A DNA stretch of 64,000 nucleotides from Chara braunii (lineage: Eukaryota > Streptophyta > Charophyceae > Charales > Characeae), in contig BFEA01000057.1 in the NCBI GenBank assembly GCA_003427395.1, positions 1,632,572 through 1,696,571 of the forward strand, given 5' to 3'. This document shows, piece by piece, positions 1-11,486 of the stretch (positions are counted from its first letter, which is position 1; each line of letters begins with the position of its first letter). Position numbers and translations under genes: made by a program. A model generated the notes under the pieces. That model was not told the origin of the DNA and did not search any database. It saw only the letters and a program-made list of their open reading frames with translations.

Positions 1-1260
1 CAATATTCCGATTCATACTTGGTTGCTCTTTCCTCCATGTGCATGTGCATTCGTTAGTTCAAGCTTCACTTTGTCAAGTTCATGTGTGTTGTAGTATTCC
101 GATTCATACTTGGTTGTTTTTTTCTCCATATGCATGTGCTTTTGAGCCTTCACTTCGTCAAGTTCATGTGTATTGTAGTATTCCGATTCACACTTGGTTG
201 CCCCTTTCACTCATGTGCATGTGCTCCACTAGTTCAATCTTCACTTTATCAAATTCATATGTGTAGTAGTGTTTCGTTTCACACTTGGTTGATCTTTCAC
301 TCATGTGCGTGTGCATTCATTATTTCAAGCTTCACTTTGTCAAGTTCATGTGTGTTGTAGTGTTCCGATTCATACTTCGTTGATCTTTCCTCCATATCGT
401 GTGCTTTTGAGCCTTCACTTCGTCAAGTTCATGTGTGTTGTAATGTTCCGATTCACACTTGGTTGCCCCATTCACTCATGTGCATGTGCTCCACTAGTTC
501 AATCTTCACTTTGTCAAATTCATGTGTGTAGTAGTGTTTTGTTTCACACTTGGTTGATTTCTCACTCATGTGCATGTGCTTCACTAGTTCAAACTTGACC
601 TTGTCCAATTCATGTGTGTAGTAGGGATCCGTTTCACACGTGGTTGATCCTCCACTCATATGCATCTGCTTTTGTTAGTTCAACCTTCACTTCGTCAGGT
701 TCATCTGTGTTGTAGTATTCCGATTCACACTTGGTTGCCCCTTTCACTCATGTGCATGTGCTCCACCAGTTCAAGTTTGTGTGTGTTGTAGTGTTCCGAT
801 TCACACTTGGTTGCCGCGTTCACCGATGTGCATGGGCATTCGTTAGTTCAAGCTTCACTTTGTCAAGTTCATGTGTATGGTAGTGTTCCGTTTCATACTT
901 GGTTGCTCTTTCCTCCATGTGCATGTGCTTTTGTTAGTTCAACCTTCACTTTGTCAAGTTCATGTGTGTAGTAGTGTTCCGGTTCACAGTTGGTTGCTCT
1001 TTCACCCATGTGCATGTCCTTTTCGTTAGTTCAACCTTCACTTTGTCAAGTTCATGTGTATGGTAGTGTTCCGTTTCAAACACTGGGTTGCTGTTTCGCT
1101 CATGGGCATGTGCTTTCGTCAGTCCAACCTTCATTTTGTCAAATTTATGTGTATGGTAGTGTTCCGTTTCAACACTTGGTTGCTCTTTCACTTATGAGCA
1201 TATGCTTTCGAAGTCATGTGTATGGATGTATTCCGTTTCACACTTGGGGGCTCTCTTACT
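1..1260 (+). repeat. ~90-bp tandem array in GR copy A
   Basis: About 14 imperfect units of ~90 bp. Each holds recurring blocks such as TCATGTGCATGTGCT, TTCACTTTGTCAA and ACACTTGGTTG. The period is a multiple of three, so the minus strand reads as a broken series of ~30-residue repeats containing ETEHYHTHELDKVK-like words. Stops interrupt every frame, so this looks like a satellite rather than a gene. The same monomer, reversed, forms the array at 21,550-22,790. Confidence 0.9.
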
Positions 1261-1352
1261 ATGGGATGGGTGACCGACATTTGGCTGCTACTACTATGGG
1301 ATGGGTGACCGCGTTTGGCTGCTACAACGGAAAAATGATTTGATTAGGACTA

Positions 1353-1473
1353 GAAGTCTCTCTCTCACTCTCTATCTTTCTCTCTCTCTCTCTCTTTCTC
1401 CCTCTCTCTCTCCCTCTCGCTCTCTCCCTCTCTCTCTCTCTCTCTGTCTCTCTCTTCCCCTCTCTCTTGCTCA

Positions 1474-1540
<67 letters not shown>

Positions 1541-1590
1541 CTGTCTCTCTCTCCTTCTCTATCCCCCTCACTCCTCTCTCTCTCTCTTTC
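1353..1590. repeat. Interrupted (CT)n microsatellite
   Basis: Pyrimidine tract dominated by CT with occasional CC and TT interruptions. It separates the 90-bp array from the conserved terminal domain. A GA tract occupies the same place in copy B (21,191-21,441) and two CT tracts do so in copy C (60,248-60,450). Confidence 0.95.
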
Positions 1591-2675
1591 CATTTTGCAA
1601 TCTATCTCCCTTCCCCTCACTTGGCATATAACTAACCTTCCACCCCTCACTTGTTACGTTGCCAGGGAACGAACGGAGGAAAGGAATTGGTCCTCACTTG
1701 GTGGAGAAAGAGGGCAAGGGAAGGGCTGCCGGTCCCTTGTGCCACCAAGAAGGAAAAGGGCAGGACATTGGAAAGATTGGAAGGAGGCAAAGCCCGGAAG
1801 AAAAGTAGAACTTGAAATAAGGTCCGTTTGACTCAACCATTTCCCCGACTGCATGACTATGAGAAGAGAATGGGCTGATTGAGCACGAAGGAAAGCTGAA
1901 GAAAATGAAAGTTAGGCATGCGGGAGGGGCTATGTGTCGGTCTTTGCTTGTGTGGGATTGTGCAGGTGAGTTAAGGCTTGGGACGCGTTGAGCGGGATAG
2001 GGCTGGGAGAAAACGGGCGGCGAAGGAAAAAGGGAGAGGGGGCGAAGGGGCTGTGGGACCCTTTGTATAAAACCAATCCATGAAAGTGATCTTTGCGTTT
2101 GTGACTTGGAGTGTAAATGAAAAAAAAAAGTCCAACCTTGATAAGGAAAATGTGAAGTGGTCTGTGCATGCATGTAAAGGCCCCGAAAAGACTAAAGGAC
2201 CTGCGTCAACAATGATGGATGAGATGCTCGAGACCCGAGGGGTGCGTAGAGGCAAAGGGGAGGACGGCACCGCCGCACCCCGTTGACACCGTAGAATTGC
2301 AATGCGTACGGAAATGGTGCGCGGCCTGAGGATGACGCTTAGCCTGCGCACAAGAGAAGAAAAACTCTCAAAGAGCCCTTGGATTGCCTGCGTATTGGAA
2401 GGAGCAATTGCTTGAGAACACAACCCGGAAAAAAAAAAAATCAGCGTTGCAAAATGACCAGCGAGGCTACCACCCGGCGTGAGGGTTGAGCTACATCCCC
2501 AATGTCAAAGCTCTCTCGCTCGATGGCCCACCCCCATCCATCTCAAAGCACTAGGTGGAGGTGACCTTGGGACGAACGGCCCGCGCCCTGGGCATGAGCG
2601 TGGGCAGGCCGAGCCAAATGGGACCCGCAGTGGGGTCGACCAATGCTCGAAAGTCTATTGGGGTTTGGCCCTACA
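1591..2675 (+). repeat. Conserved terminal domain of GR, copy A
   Basis: About 1.1 kb that aligns by eye over its whole length with the reverse complement of 20,102-21,190 and with 60,535-61,594. Shared landmarks are the block around GTTGCCAGGGAACGAA, a TATAAAACCAATCC segment, the CAAAGCACTAGGTG segment and the end GAAAGTCTAnnGGGGTTTGGCCCTACA. Short open frames overlap it in several phases, but none is conserved between copies, so I call no gene. Confidence 0.8.
2066..2072 (+). promoter_or_regulatory. Candidate TATA box in GR terminal domain
   Basis: TATAAAA followed by CCAATCCATGAAAGTGATC. It is conserved in copy B (minus strand, 20,702-20,708) and degenerate in copy C. It lies about 600 bp before the right end, where a U3/R boundary of an LTR would fit. 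Promoter activity is inferred from position and conservation only. Confidence 0.35.
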
Positions 2676-3540
<865 letters not shown>

Positions 3541-4775
3541 GTTGCATCTACCCAATGAGCGAGGAAGAGTTAAGTGTGCTACAGGCACAACTCGACGACC
3601 TTCTAGAGAAAGGCTGGATACGGCCTAGCTCATCGCCATACGGTGCTCCTGTTCTCTTCGTCCGGAAGAAGAACAAGGATTTGCGGTTGTGCATCGATTA
3701 CCGCAAGCTCAACGCGCAGACGATCAGAAACGCTGGCCCTCTCCCACACATCGACGACCTTCTCGAACGACTGGGCAGCACCAAGTTTTTCTCCAAGCTG
3801 GACCTCAGGTCGGGATATCACCAACTCGAGATTCGGAAGGAGGATCGCTACAAGACCGTGTTTAAGACGCGATATGGGCATTTTGAATGGNTGGTTATGC
3901 CATTTGGCCTTACGAATGCCCCCGCCACTTTCCAAGCGGCTATGACAACGGAGTTCCGACAGATGCTGGATCGATTCGTACTTATCTACCTCGACGACAT
4001 CCTGGTGTACAGCCGGAGTTTGGACGAGCATGTGGAACACCTGCGCACCGTTTTGGAGCGGCTACGACAAGCCAAGTACAAAGCCAACCGCGTCAGATGT
4101 GAATTCGCGCGGCAGGAGCTGGAGTACTTGGGACATTGTGTGACGCCGCAAGGCATCCGTCCGCTTGCGGACAAGATCGAGGCCCTCCGTGTATGGCCCG
4201 AGCCCACCAACACCACGAACGTTCGTTCATTCATGGGGTTGGCGGGCTACTATCAGCGATTCATCACCGAATACTCGAGGATTGCTGCACCTATGACGAG
4301 ATTACAATCGCCGAAGGTGCCATTCGTATTCGATGACGACGCACGCCGGTCATTCCAAGCACTCAAGACGACCATGCTCATGGAACCCGTCCTTAGCATC
4401 TATGACCCCACGCTGCCCACGAGAGTGACTACGGACGCTTCCGACTATGCCATTGGGGCAGTCTTGGAACAGCATGACGGCGACGACTGGCACCCTGCGG
4501 AGTATTTCAGCCACAAAGTGCCGCCCATCAACTCGCTTGATGATGCAAGGAAGGAGCTGCTTGCGTTCGTGATGGCTCTCCAGCGATGGCGACACTTCCT
4601 CCTTGGGCGTCGTAGGTTCACATGGGTTACGGACAACAACCCACTGACTTACTACAAGACGCAGGATATGGTGAGCAGCACGATCGGACGATGGATGTAC
4701 TTCATCGACCAATTTGACTTCACACCGAAACATCTTCCCGGCCTCTCCAATCGCGCAGCAGATGCACTCTCGTGA
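3541..4775 (+). pseudogene. pol: E1 pol, reverse transcriptase and RNase H domains (Ty3/Gypsy)
   Basis: This segment would copy the element's RNA into DNA. The open frame enters RT at [10 protein letters not shown] (first Met at 3,555) and shows the [17 protein letters not shown] block, [35 protein letters not shown] and the catalytic IYLDDILVYS near 3,980-4,010. RNase H follows with TTDASDYAIGAVL, RKELLAFVMALQRWRHFL and VTDNNPLTYY, so the acidic residues are present. The frame ends at an in-frame TGA (4,773-4,775), where relatives have arginine; the same frame continues into integrase. Gag and protease are missing upstream, where a microsatellite abuts the RT. One N at 3,891 falls in the FEWxVMPFG block without breaking the frame. 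Confidence 0.93.
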
Positions 4776-6370
4776 AGACCTGATCTTTGCGCTATGACAC
4801 ATCATGCCTTCGCATTCCACGAGGAGCTTCAGAGACACTTCATCAGGGGCTATGAGTCCGATCCAGACTTCGCCATGCTACATGCGCAGCTATCTTCGGA
4901 TCACCCGCCGGCCAGCCACTATCGCATCGCCGATGGGTACTTGCTCCTGCACTCGCGGGGCAAGGACTTACTATGTGTCCCACGCGACCGCCGTCTTCGA
5001 ACTCGCCTCCTCGGCGAGTATCATGATTCACGACTCGCCGGCCATTTCGGAGTCAACCGCACTATTGCACGGCTTCGACAGCGATTCGGATGGCCCGACC
5101 TCATCACCGACGTCACGAGGTATTGGGACTCTTGCGAAGTTTGCCGACGAAGCAAACCCCGCAACCGCAATCCCTACGGCGAGCTGCGCCCGATGCCGAG
5201 CCCGCAGGAACCCGGTCTCTCCATTGTCATGGATGTCACCGGACCATTCCCCCGCGACCGCCTCGGACACGACGGCATCCTCACAGTCGTGGACCGATTG
5301 AGTAAGTGCGCGCGTTTTCTCCCTTGCAAATACTACTCCACGGCTCCCGAGCTAGCACGCCTCTTGCACACCGGTTGGATTTGTGGCCACGGTGTACCAG
5401 AAGACATAGTCAGCGACCGTGACACTCGCTTCATGTCGGCATTTTGGACTGCTCTCATGCAGGAGTCCGGCACAAAGATGAAACCAAGTTCGGCTCGGCA
5501 TCCACAGACGGACGGGCAAACGGAGCGGGCACATCAAACCGCTCAAATGCTGCTTCGTACGCTCATCCGTCCGGACCAGAAAGATTGGGTTGACCGCCTC
5601 CCCGACATCGAGTTCGCCTACAACACTTCGGTGCACCCGGCGATCGGCGTGACTCCATTCGAGTTGCACCACGGTGGATGGAAAGGTCGTATCTTCGCCG
5701 ACCTTCTCCTCCCACAACCGGCCGACATCGATGCCGCTTGCTCTCCCGCTTCCGTCAGGAAGTACAGGGAATCGCTGGCTCAAGCCCGCGCGAACATGCA
5801 AAAGGCTCAAGTCCGCATGCAGCAGCAAGCCAACAGGCATCGCGTGCCATGTCCCATCCGCGCCGGCGACCTGGTTTGGGTTTCGCGGAAGAGTTTGCAT
5901 TGGAACAGGATATCTCACGCAAACTGCTTCCCAAGTGGTTTGGACCATGGCCCGTAACATCAGCCTCGGGCGATGAGCCCGATGGCCCTTCATTTGTGAT
6001 CAACATCCCCCTGCATCTGACGGTCCATCCAGTCTTTCACGCCTTGAAGCTGGCAACATACACACCAGCTAAGAGCGACGACTTTCTGGGCCGGCGATTG
6101 CAGGACCCTCCTATGGATGGTCATCAGGAAGTTGACCGCGTCATCACCGATTGCAAGTACGGCAGCAAGCCGCAACAGTACAAAGTTACATTCAAAGCAT
6201 GCGATCGCGACGACACTCGGTGGATTTCAGGAACAGATTTGAAAGCATCCGCACCGCTGATCTACGCGCATTATGAGAAGCAAAGGTTAGCTCAGGAAGC
6301 TTCACGACCAGCCCCTCCCACCCGGACCGTGGTCCCTCCCTCAGACAGACAGCTTCGCCCTCGCAGGTAA
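4776..6370 (+). pseudogene. pol: E1 pol, integrase and C-terminal chromodomain-like region
   Basis: This continues E1 RT/RNase H in the same frame after one TGA. Integrase inserts the element's DNA into the genome. The HHCC zinc-binding pair is seen as SRLAGHFGVNRT and CEVCRRSK. The catalytic triad appears as SIVMDVTGPF, DIVSDRDTRF and HPQTDGQTER. The frame breaks near 5,890 by an indel and resumes one phase over to the stop at 6,368-6,370. The tail contains QYKVTFKACDRDDTRWISG, which fits a chromodomain fold with Phe where the usual Trp of the KWKG block sits; this is a family comparison from memory. Only one nonsense codon and one frameshift were seen from 3,541 to 6,370, so this is a fairly young copy. 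Confidence 0.9.
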
Positions 6371-6382
6371 GCTCGGTCTTTC

Positions 6383-6395
6383 AAGAAGGGGGGGG
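6383..6395 (+). other. E1 polypurine tract
   Basis: AAGAAGGGGGGGG lies 12 bases after the pol stop and directly before TGTGGCATACTG, the LTR start. The equivalent tract of E2 (minus, about 11,462-11,475) has the same position. It would prime plus-strand DNA synthesis. Confidence 0.8.
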
Positions 6396-7504
6396 TGTGG
6401 CATACTGCGTAGCCACACGGGCCTGCAGGGCCCGTCCCGCACTTTCAGCCTAAAAGCCTAGAAAATAGGGCTTACAGGCCCCGATCGTTTCAGCCTGAAA
6501 CTGAAAAACGAGGGCCTGTACGCCCTATTCCGTTTTCAGGCCCAGAGGCTTTTCAGCCTGAAACGGAGGGCCATTTTCAGGCCCTCAAAACAGGGTTTCG
6601 GGAACAGGCTATTTCTGGCCTGTTCCCCACGCCAGCTCAAGCAGGAGCTGCAGCGGCAGCCCCTCCCTCCCTTCGGCATTGGCAAGAGCAGCCTCCTGGA
6701 CTGCCTCGCCTGCAGTCAGGACGCACCCGAGTAGTACATAGGAAGTTCCCATGCACTTCACGGGTAGGTAGTTGGACAGTAGGCACGAGTAGTCTTCAGG
6801 ATTCAGCCGCAGGACTCGGGAGGAGCGCTGGCAGTAGCAGTTAGCGCTAGCAGTAGTCTTCAGCGCTGGGCGCTCATAGCTGTAGCAGTAGTCTTCAGCG
6901 CAGGGCGCTAGTAGCTGGTAGTGGTAGCGTTGGAGAGAGATGGCTGGCGGAGGCCAGCGGTACTTACCTGTGGCGCCATAGCTCCAGCTCCATCTTCGAG
7001 GTACCTGCATCAAGGCGCCAACTTCACAGGTCAGTACTGGACACAAAGAGAGAAAGAGTTCTTCTTCTTCCTCTTCTAAGTCCACCATCTCTTCTCACCC
7101 TCTCACCACCTGACTTCTCAGGATCAGCAGACTACGACAGAGAGAGAGAGAGAGTTGTGACTTGAGACTTGACGACATTGNATCCAGACTCGACATTTGG
7201 GATTCAGACATTTTGACGAGGGACTATTTGGGCCTGTGCCGAAGACTTGGTGTTGACGGCATTCCCATCTTCCCCTCCTCTTCGTCTCACCCCCTTCTTC
7301 TTCGTCTGTGTATGGTTGGGGCTGGCGCAGTCTTCCTGTGTGAAGCGCCAGACCCCTTTCACACCATGGAACGATGATGATGATGTATGTTCAGGGATGC
7401 ATTGCAATATTGATTGTTCGGATCATTGGTATCTAAGTCTTCCGCTACGCTATCTTGTACTTTGTATTGAGAGGTCGGTTCTTGTTCTGGTCTGCACCGT
7501 TACA
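6396..7504 (+). mobile_element. E1 3' LTR
   Basis: Begins TGTGGCATACTG after the polypurine tract and is similar to the reverse complement of 10,376-11,461. It is rich in repeated CAGCCTGAAA words. The right edge is uncertain. Similarity to the E2 LTR ends about 7,504, but a TGGTATC motif at 7,428, shared by both copies, could mark a primer-binding site; the LTR would then end near 7,426. Single N at 7,181. Confidence 0.75.
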
Positions 7505-8250
7505 GTATGCAACATATACCCTATCTCTAACCTACAGCAGCTATGGCTGCCTTCTACCTTCCCTACGAACCAGCAGTTATGGCCGCTTCCTCTCCTTCAC
7601 AGCCCACTTCTCCTTCGGGCACCTGCAGACCTCCTTCCACAAAACGCTCAGGCAGCGCTTCCACATGGCTCACAGGCAGAATGAATGAATGACTGGACGC
7701 TGCCTTTTGATTTATACTTCGTTTGGTCGCTGGTCTTCCCCTTTCCACCGTGCCCAGGGTGCACAGTCCCACATGGTACTTGCTGACTGGACAAAGTGCG
7801 ACTGGGACTGGGTACTGTTGACTAGGTGAGGTTGGACTGCCCACTTGGCCACTTGCCTCTAGCCTAATCTAAGCAGTTCTCGAAAGGTCATTTTCGGACC
7901 ATCCGGAAGTCTGTAGACTTGACCATTCAGGACTGTAGCAGCTACGACCTTGACCTTTCAGGACTGTAGCAGCTACGACTTCTACACAGCTACGGGCCCT
8001 TCTTGACAGACCTACGGTTCAAGACCCGACGACCACAGTAACCTGCGACAGACAACAGACGACTACCGAAACACAGGTGACGGGTTCAAACACACGTGGG
8101 TCGACTTGGTAGTGTACATGGGTGAGGGCAAGGTCTAGGGATCGAGCCCTGGGATCTGCGTCTGCTACTGCAAAGGTGAAAACCGTTTCACCTCTTTGAT
8201 CTTCTTCAGAAAATAGGTTTTCTTTCTGAAGCTGTCAAGATGCACTGCGT
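7505..8250 (+). repeat. Dispersed repeat R2, copy 1
   Basis: Similar to 40,770-41,595 in the same order: GGCTATGGCCGCC-like words, GCACCTGCAGAC, GGCTCACA...AATGAATGAATG, GGTACTTGCTGACTGGAC, TAGGGATCGAGTCC and a GGTGAAAxCxTTTCA end. No protein is encoded. A weaker partial match to the AATGAATGACTG section lies near 30,085. The family is unknown; it could be an LTR or a non-autonomous element. Confidence 0.6.
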
Positions 8251-8747
8251 GGCCTGACAGGTAGCATTTGCACAACCATCATTGAACCATGTGCATTTCT
8301 TGCCACATATCTACACGAGTATTCAGTCCTCCAACTTGGCTCCAAGGCATGTATAAACGGATAACATCACAAAAAACAAGCAAGGGGTTGACCAAATGCA
8401 TCAAGCAATAACTTGAAAAGGATCATTTAGTCGAATGTTATGAACTATACCACTTGCACGCTGCGAAACAGCATGCACCCATCACAGACCCATGGAGAGA
8501 AACAAGGGAGCACAATTTCAAGATAACCTAAATACTTCCTACACAAAAAGCTTGAAAGCAAAACGGCACCATGCATGACAATGGGAAGATACAGAGAAAG
8601 GGATGCAGGAGGACAATGTTGACAAATGGCATCAGGACGAACTTTAACGAACATGAGTGCTGCACGAATATCTCTCCGCTCACCTTCCATGGAATCTGCA
8701 GAAGCAGTGAACGAAAACATTGAAGGATGCAGATCCCAGAAGTGAAC

Positions 8748-8801
8748 CCCCCCCCCAACCCCAACNCCCCCCCCCCCCAAAAAAAAAAAAAAAAAAAAAA
8801 A
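8748..8801. repeat. Poly-C/poly-A run with an N
   Basis: A run of Cs (one N at 8,766) passes straight into a run of As. A similar C-to-A junction occurs at 34,232-34,266. Such runs are easily mis-assembled, so local length should not be trusted. Confidence 0.8.
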
Positions 8802-10096
8802 GCGAGGAAAAATACGGTCAGAGTTCCATCACGAGTCAGAAAACATTTCAAAGTTTTAAAAGGTAATCTGCTTCCATCAATGGAACAGTTTTCATGTTAT
8901 CTGAATGAGTACAGCATCGTTATTACCTCTTTGCCATGTCCTCATCTCCTCAGCAGGGCACTGTCTTGCAGCTGTCTGCTCCACTTCATCCACTCCCTTC
9001 AAGATCCCTCCCTATTACTCCCCTCTTCACAACCAACCAACACACTCGTCGCCACCAGCTCCATGCCACCTGCCCACATCCATCCATTCCTCAATGTATT
9101 TCATCCAATTAGGCGTTTTCTGGGTCCTTTTAAACTACATTTCCCCATTTGAATTAATGCATCTGCACAGAAGCAGAAGATTTAGAAACAAAATAGGCCA
9201 CATGACAATGGCCATCCGGATTACCTCTCCTGGATGACATCCCATGTGCTTCTATGAGATGTGTAATAACTTGCTTTGCTCAGGCCAAAGGCAGTGGTAA
9301 TCTCAATCCCTAACGCACGTGATGAATGCCCCACAACAGGGCCGCACCAATCACACCCAGATGTGACCACATGAAAACAGCTGGCAGGAGACAAATGTAC
9401 TTGTAAGAAGCAGCTGCTATTTTCCACAAGTGATTTGGCAGGACATCCGAATGCAAATCCCAGGTGCAAGCCACCAGGTTGGCCCATGAGAATGACCCAC
9501 ATCAGCGGGAGGTTGCACAGTAAAAGGACTGGGGCAAAGGGCACAGCGGTCAAAGCCACCAGCTTAAGCCGCCAGTGCACGGCCCACACCTTGCAAAAAA
9601 ATGCCAGTCGCCCACACCGAAAATTTCACAGCTCGGGCATAGCGGACCACAATGGCGCCAGCCAAAAAAGAGAAAGACTGCCGATGGCGATTCAGAAAAG
9701 CTTGGTGTGCAGAGAAGTGCCTCCAGGCCCGGGTGTACTGGTGGTCTAACACTGGCCTCCACCTCAGGTTAGGACCCCCTTTAATGGATCTCATGGCAAG
9801 ATGCAGTTCCTTAGGATGTGGAAATGCGACGTTGATGACCCACGCTGCAAGTGTTAATGTCAGGGAAAACTAGACCGCATAGAAGTTGTGGAACCTGTAA
9901 AATGAGGGCCTGAAGAAAGGTGCAGCATACCGAGCCCCATCAGCATATTCGGATAGGGAGCTCTCTGCTACACGGAATCATCAGTGAGCATTCGACACAA
10001 GCTACACAACCCATGCCAGTGTCATGAAGTTCAACATTACCCACCTTAGCACACCTTAGGCTTGACAACCTACTGAATTGACAATGGAGCATCAAG

Positions 10097-10156
10097 GCTG
10101 TTGAAGAACAGCCCGACGAGGGGAGAGCTGTTGAAGAACAGCCCGACGAGGGGAGA
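10097..10156. repeat. Two tandem copies of a 30-bp unit
   Basis: GCTGTTGAAGAACAGCCCGA and the following ten bases occur twice in immediate succession without mismatch, implying a recent duplication. On the minus strand the unit adds ten residues in frame (SPLVGLFFNS repeated). Confidence 0.9.
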
Positions 10157-10375
10157 GCCAGCCAAGTCATTTTCGCAGTAGAAACAGATGGTTTGCATAG
10201 AAGCCGGGACTGCAGAGATGTAATGTTCACCATTGCAAGGCATACTCCTCTCAGCAACCTCAGTGGAGACCTGGAATTCCGCAGAGCTGCATACAGCTTC
10301 ACTTATGAGATTAAACATCTAACCAATTATGCATTCTACATCTGCGCAATATACCGTAAGAGAAAAGCCTCCGTA

Positions 10376-10727
10376 GTTGTCACATAGCAAGATGGTACGG
10401 ACCAGAACCAAGAACCGACCTCTCAGATAGAGCAAGATAGCACGGCGGAAGACTGGGATACCAATGATTAGACCCAAGCAATGTCAAAATGCAGACTCGA
10501 CATACATCATCATCATCACACGGTGTGAATGGCCTGGCGCCACACACAAGGACAAAGGGGTGGTGCCAGGCCTAGCTCATACACAGATGAGGAGGAGGGG
10601 GAAGAGACGAAGAAGAGGGGGGAGGAGATGAGAATGTCGTCAACCCAAATATCGCTGATATAAATCCCAAATAGTCCCCCCCCAACGTCTCTGTCCAATG
10701 TTAAACCTGAATCCCAAATGTCGTCAA

Positions 10728-10797
<70 letters not shown>

Positions 10798-11461
10798 CCA
10801 GATAAGCAGTCAGAGCTGTGTAAGGGAAAGAAGAACGTGATGGCCTGGAGGAGGGAAAGAAGATCTCTCTCTCTCTCTCTCCCTATACCAGGCACTGACC
10901 TGCAAAAGGTGGTGCCTTGAGGCAGGAACGGACAAGCTGAAGACGAAGTTGGAGCCATGACGTCGCAGGTAAGTCTCAGGTAAGTCCCCTGGCCTCGGCC
11001 ACAGTCTCTCTGCTCTCCCTGCGCTACAGCGCCCAGCACTGGAAGACTACCGCTACACTGCTGTCATCCAAAGAGAGCCTCTACTCCATCTTCTACTCAA
11101 ACCGGACTGAGGCTGGACCCAGCTATATACAGCGCTGGGTCGGCCTCAGCGGCTGAGTCTGGCGCCCAAACTGAGGCTGGGCCTGAAAAGTTTGCCGCCC
11201 AAACTGAGGCTGAGCCTCAACCGCCCAAGTGCCTACTGAAACGGCACAGCCTCTGGGTCAGGGTCTGGCGCCCAAAATGTGCACCAGGGCCTGAATCTGA
11301 AACGAGGCCTTCAGGATCTCTTACTGGTTGCGGTCGGCCTATGCTAACCGACAGATCCTACAGCCCCTAATGCGGGCCAAAACAACGCAGATCTAACTCT
11401 ACCAACCCCTAGCCTACCTGGTCCGCCCCTGCTGGGCCCATGTGGAACTGAGTATGCCACA
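10376..11461 (-). mobile_element. E2 3' LTR
   Basis: On the minus strand it begins TGTGGCATACT just after a G-rich polypurine tract that follows the E2 pol stop (11,487). It is homologous to the E1 LTR at 6,396-7,504. It contains a CT/CA microsatellite (10,734-10,793) and a shorter CT run (10,867-10,882). As in E1, a TGGTATC motif (minus, about 10,458-10,464) lies ~90 bases before the end of similarity, so the inner edge is either ~10,465 or ~10,376. Confidence 0.75.
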
Positions 11462-11486
11462 CACCCCCCTCCTTGAAAGACCGAGC

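Larger units (their letters stand above)
1..2675 (+). mobile_element. Giant repeat GR, copy A (3' part only)
   Basis: This is the right-hand end of a large non-coding repeat seen twice more in the window: reversed at 20,102-28,281 and in the same direction at 46,358-61,594. The order of parts is the same in all three: an array of ~90-bp repeats, a CT/GA microsatellite, then a conserved ~1.1-kb terminal domain ending GGTTTGGCCCTACA. The left part lies outside the window. The right edge at 2,675 is set because similarity to the other copies stops there and each copy has different flanking sequence. No transposon protein is encoded. The CA end and a TATA motif in the terminal domain suggest an LTR-like unit; this is inference. 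Confidence 0.8.
8251..10375 (-). other. Unassigned sequence with possible decayed gene on minus strand
   Basis: This lies between two facing LTRs of the E1/E2 family and resembles none of the repeats here. On the minus strand, 9,794-9,221 reads as a hydrophobic protein-like segment, with FSFLAGAIVVRYARAVKF followed after a one-base shift in a T run by LKLVALTAVPFAPVLLL. It ends at a possible splice donor, CAGGAGAG/GTAATC, near 9,230. A second minus frame at 10,318-10,070 contains two copies of a 30-bp unit. I do not recognise the protein. It may be a pseudogene fragment of a membrane protein or chance. Confidence 0.25.

Noticed and set aside
1353-1590. Long Ser/Leu- or Arg/Glu-rich frames across CT/GA tracts (also 3,411-3,512, 21,191-21,441, 29,821-29,910, 60,248-60,450)
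   Set aside because: They follow from the dinucleotide repeat alone and have no conserved start, end or domain.
7428-7440. TGGTATC as the definite primer-binding site of E1
   Set aside because: Only seven to eight bases match, and similarity with the E2 LTR continues ~80 bases further, so the LTR may include it.
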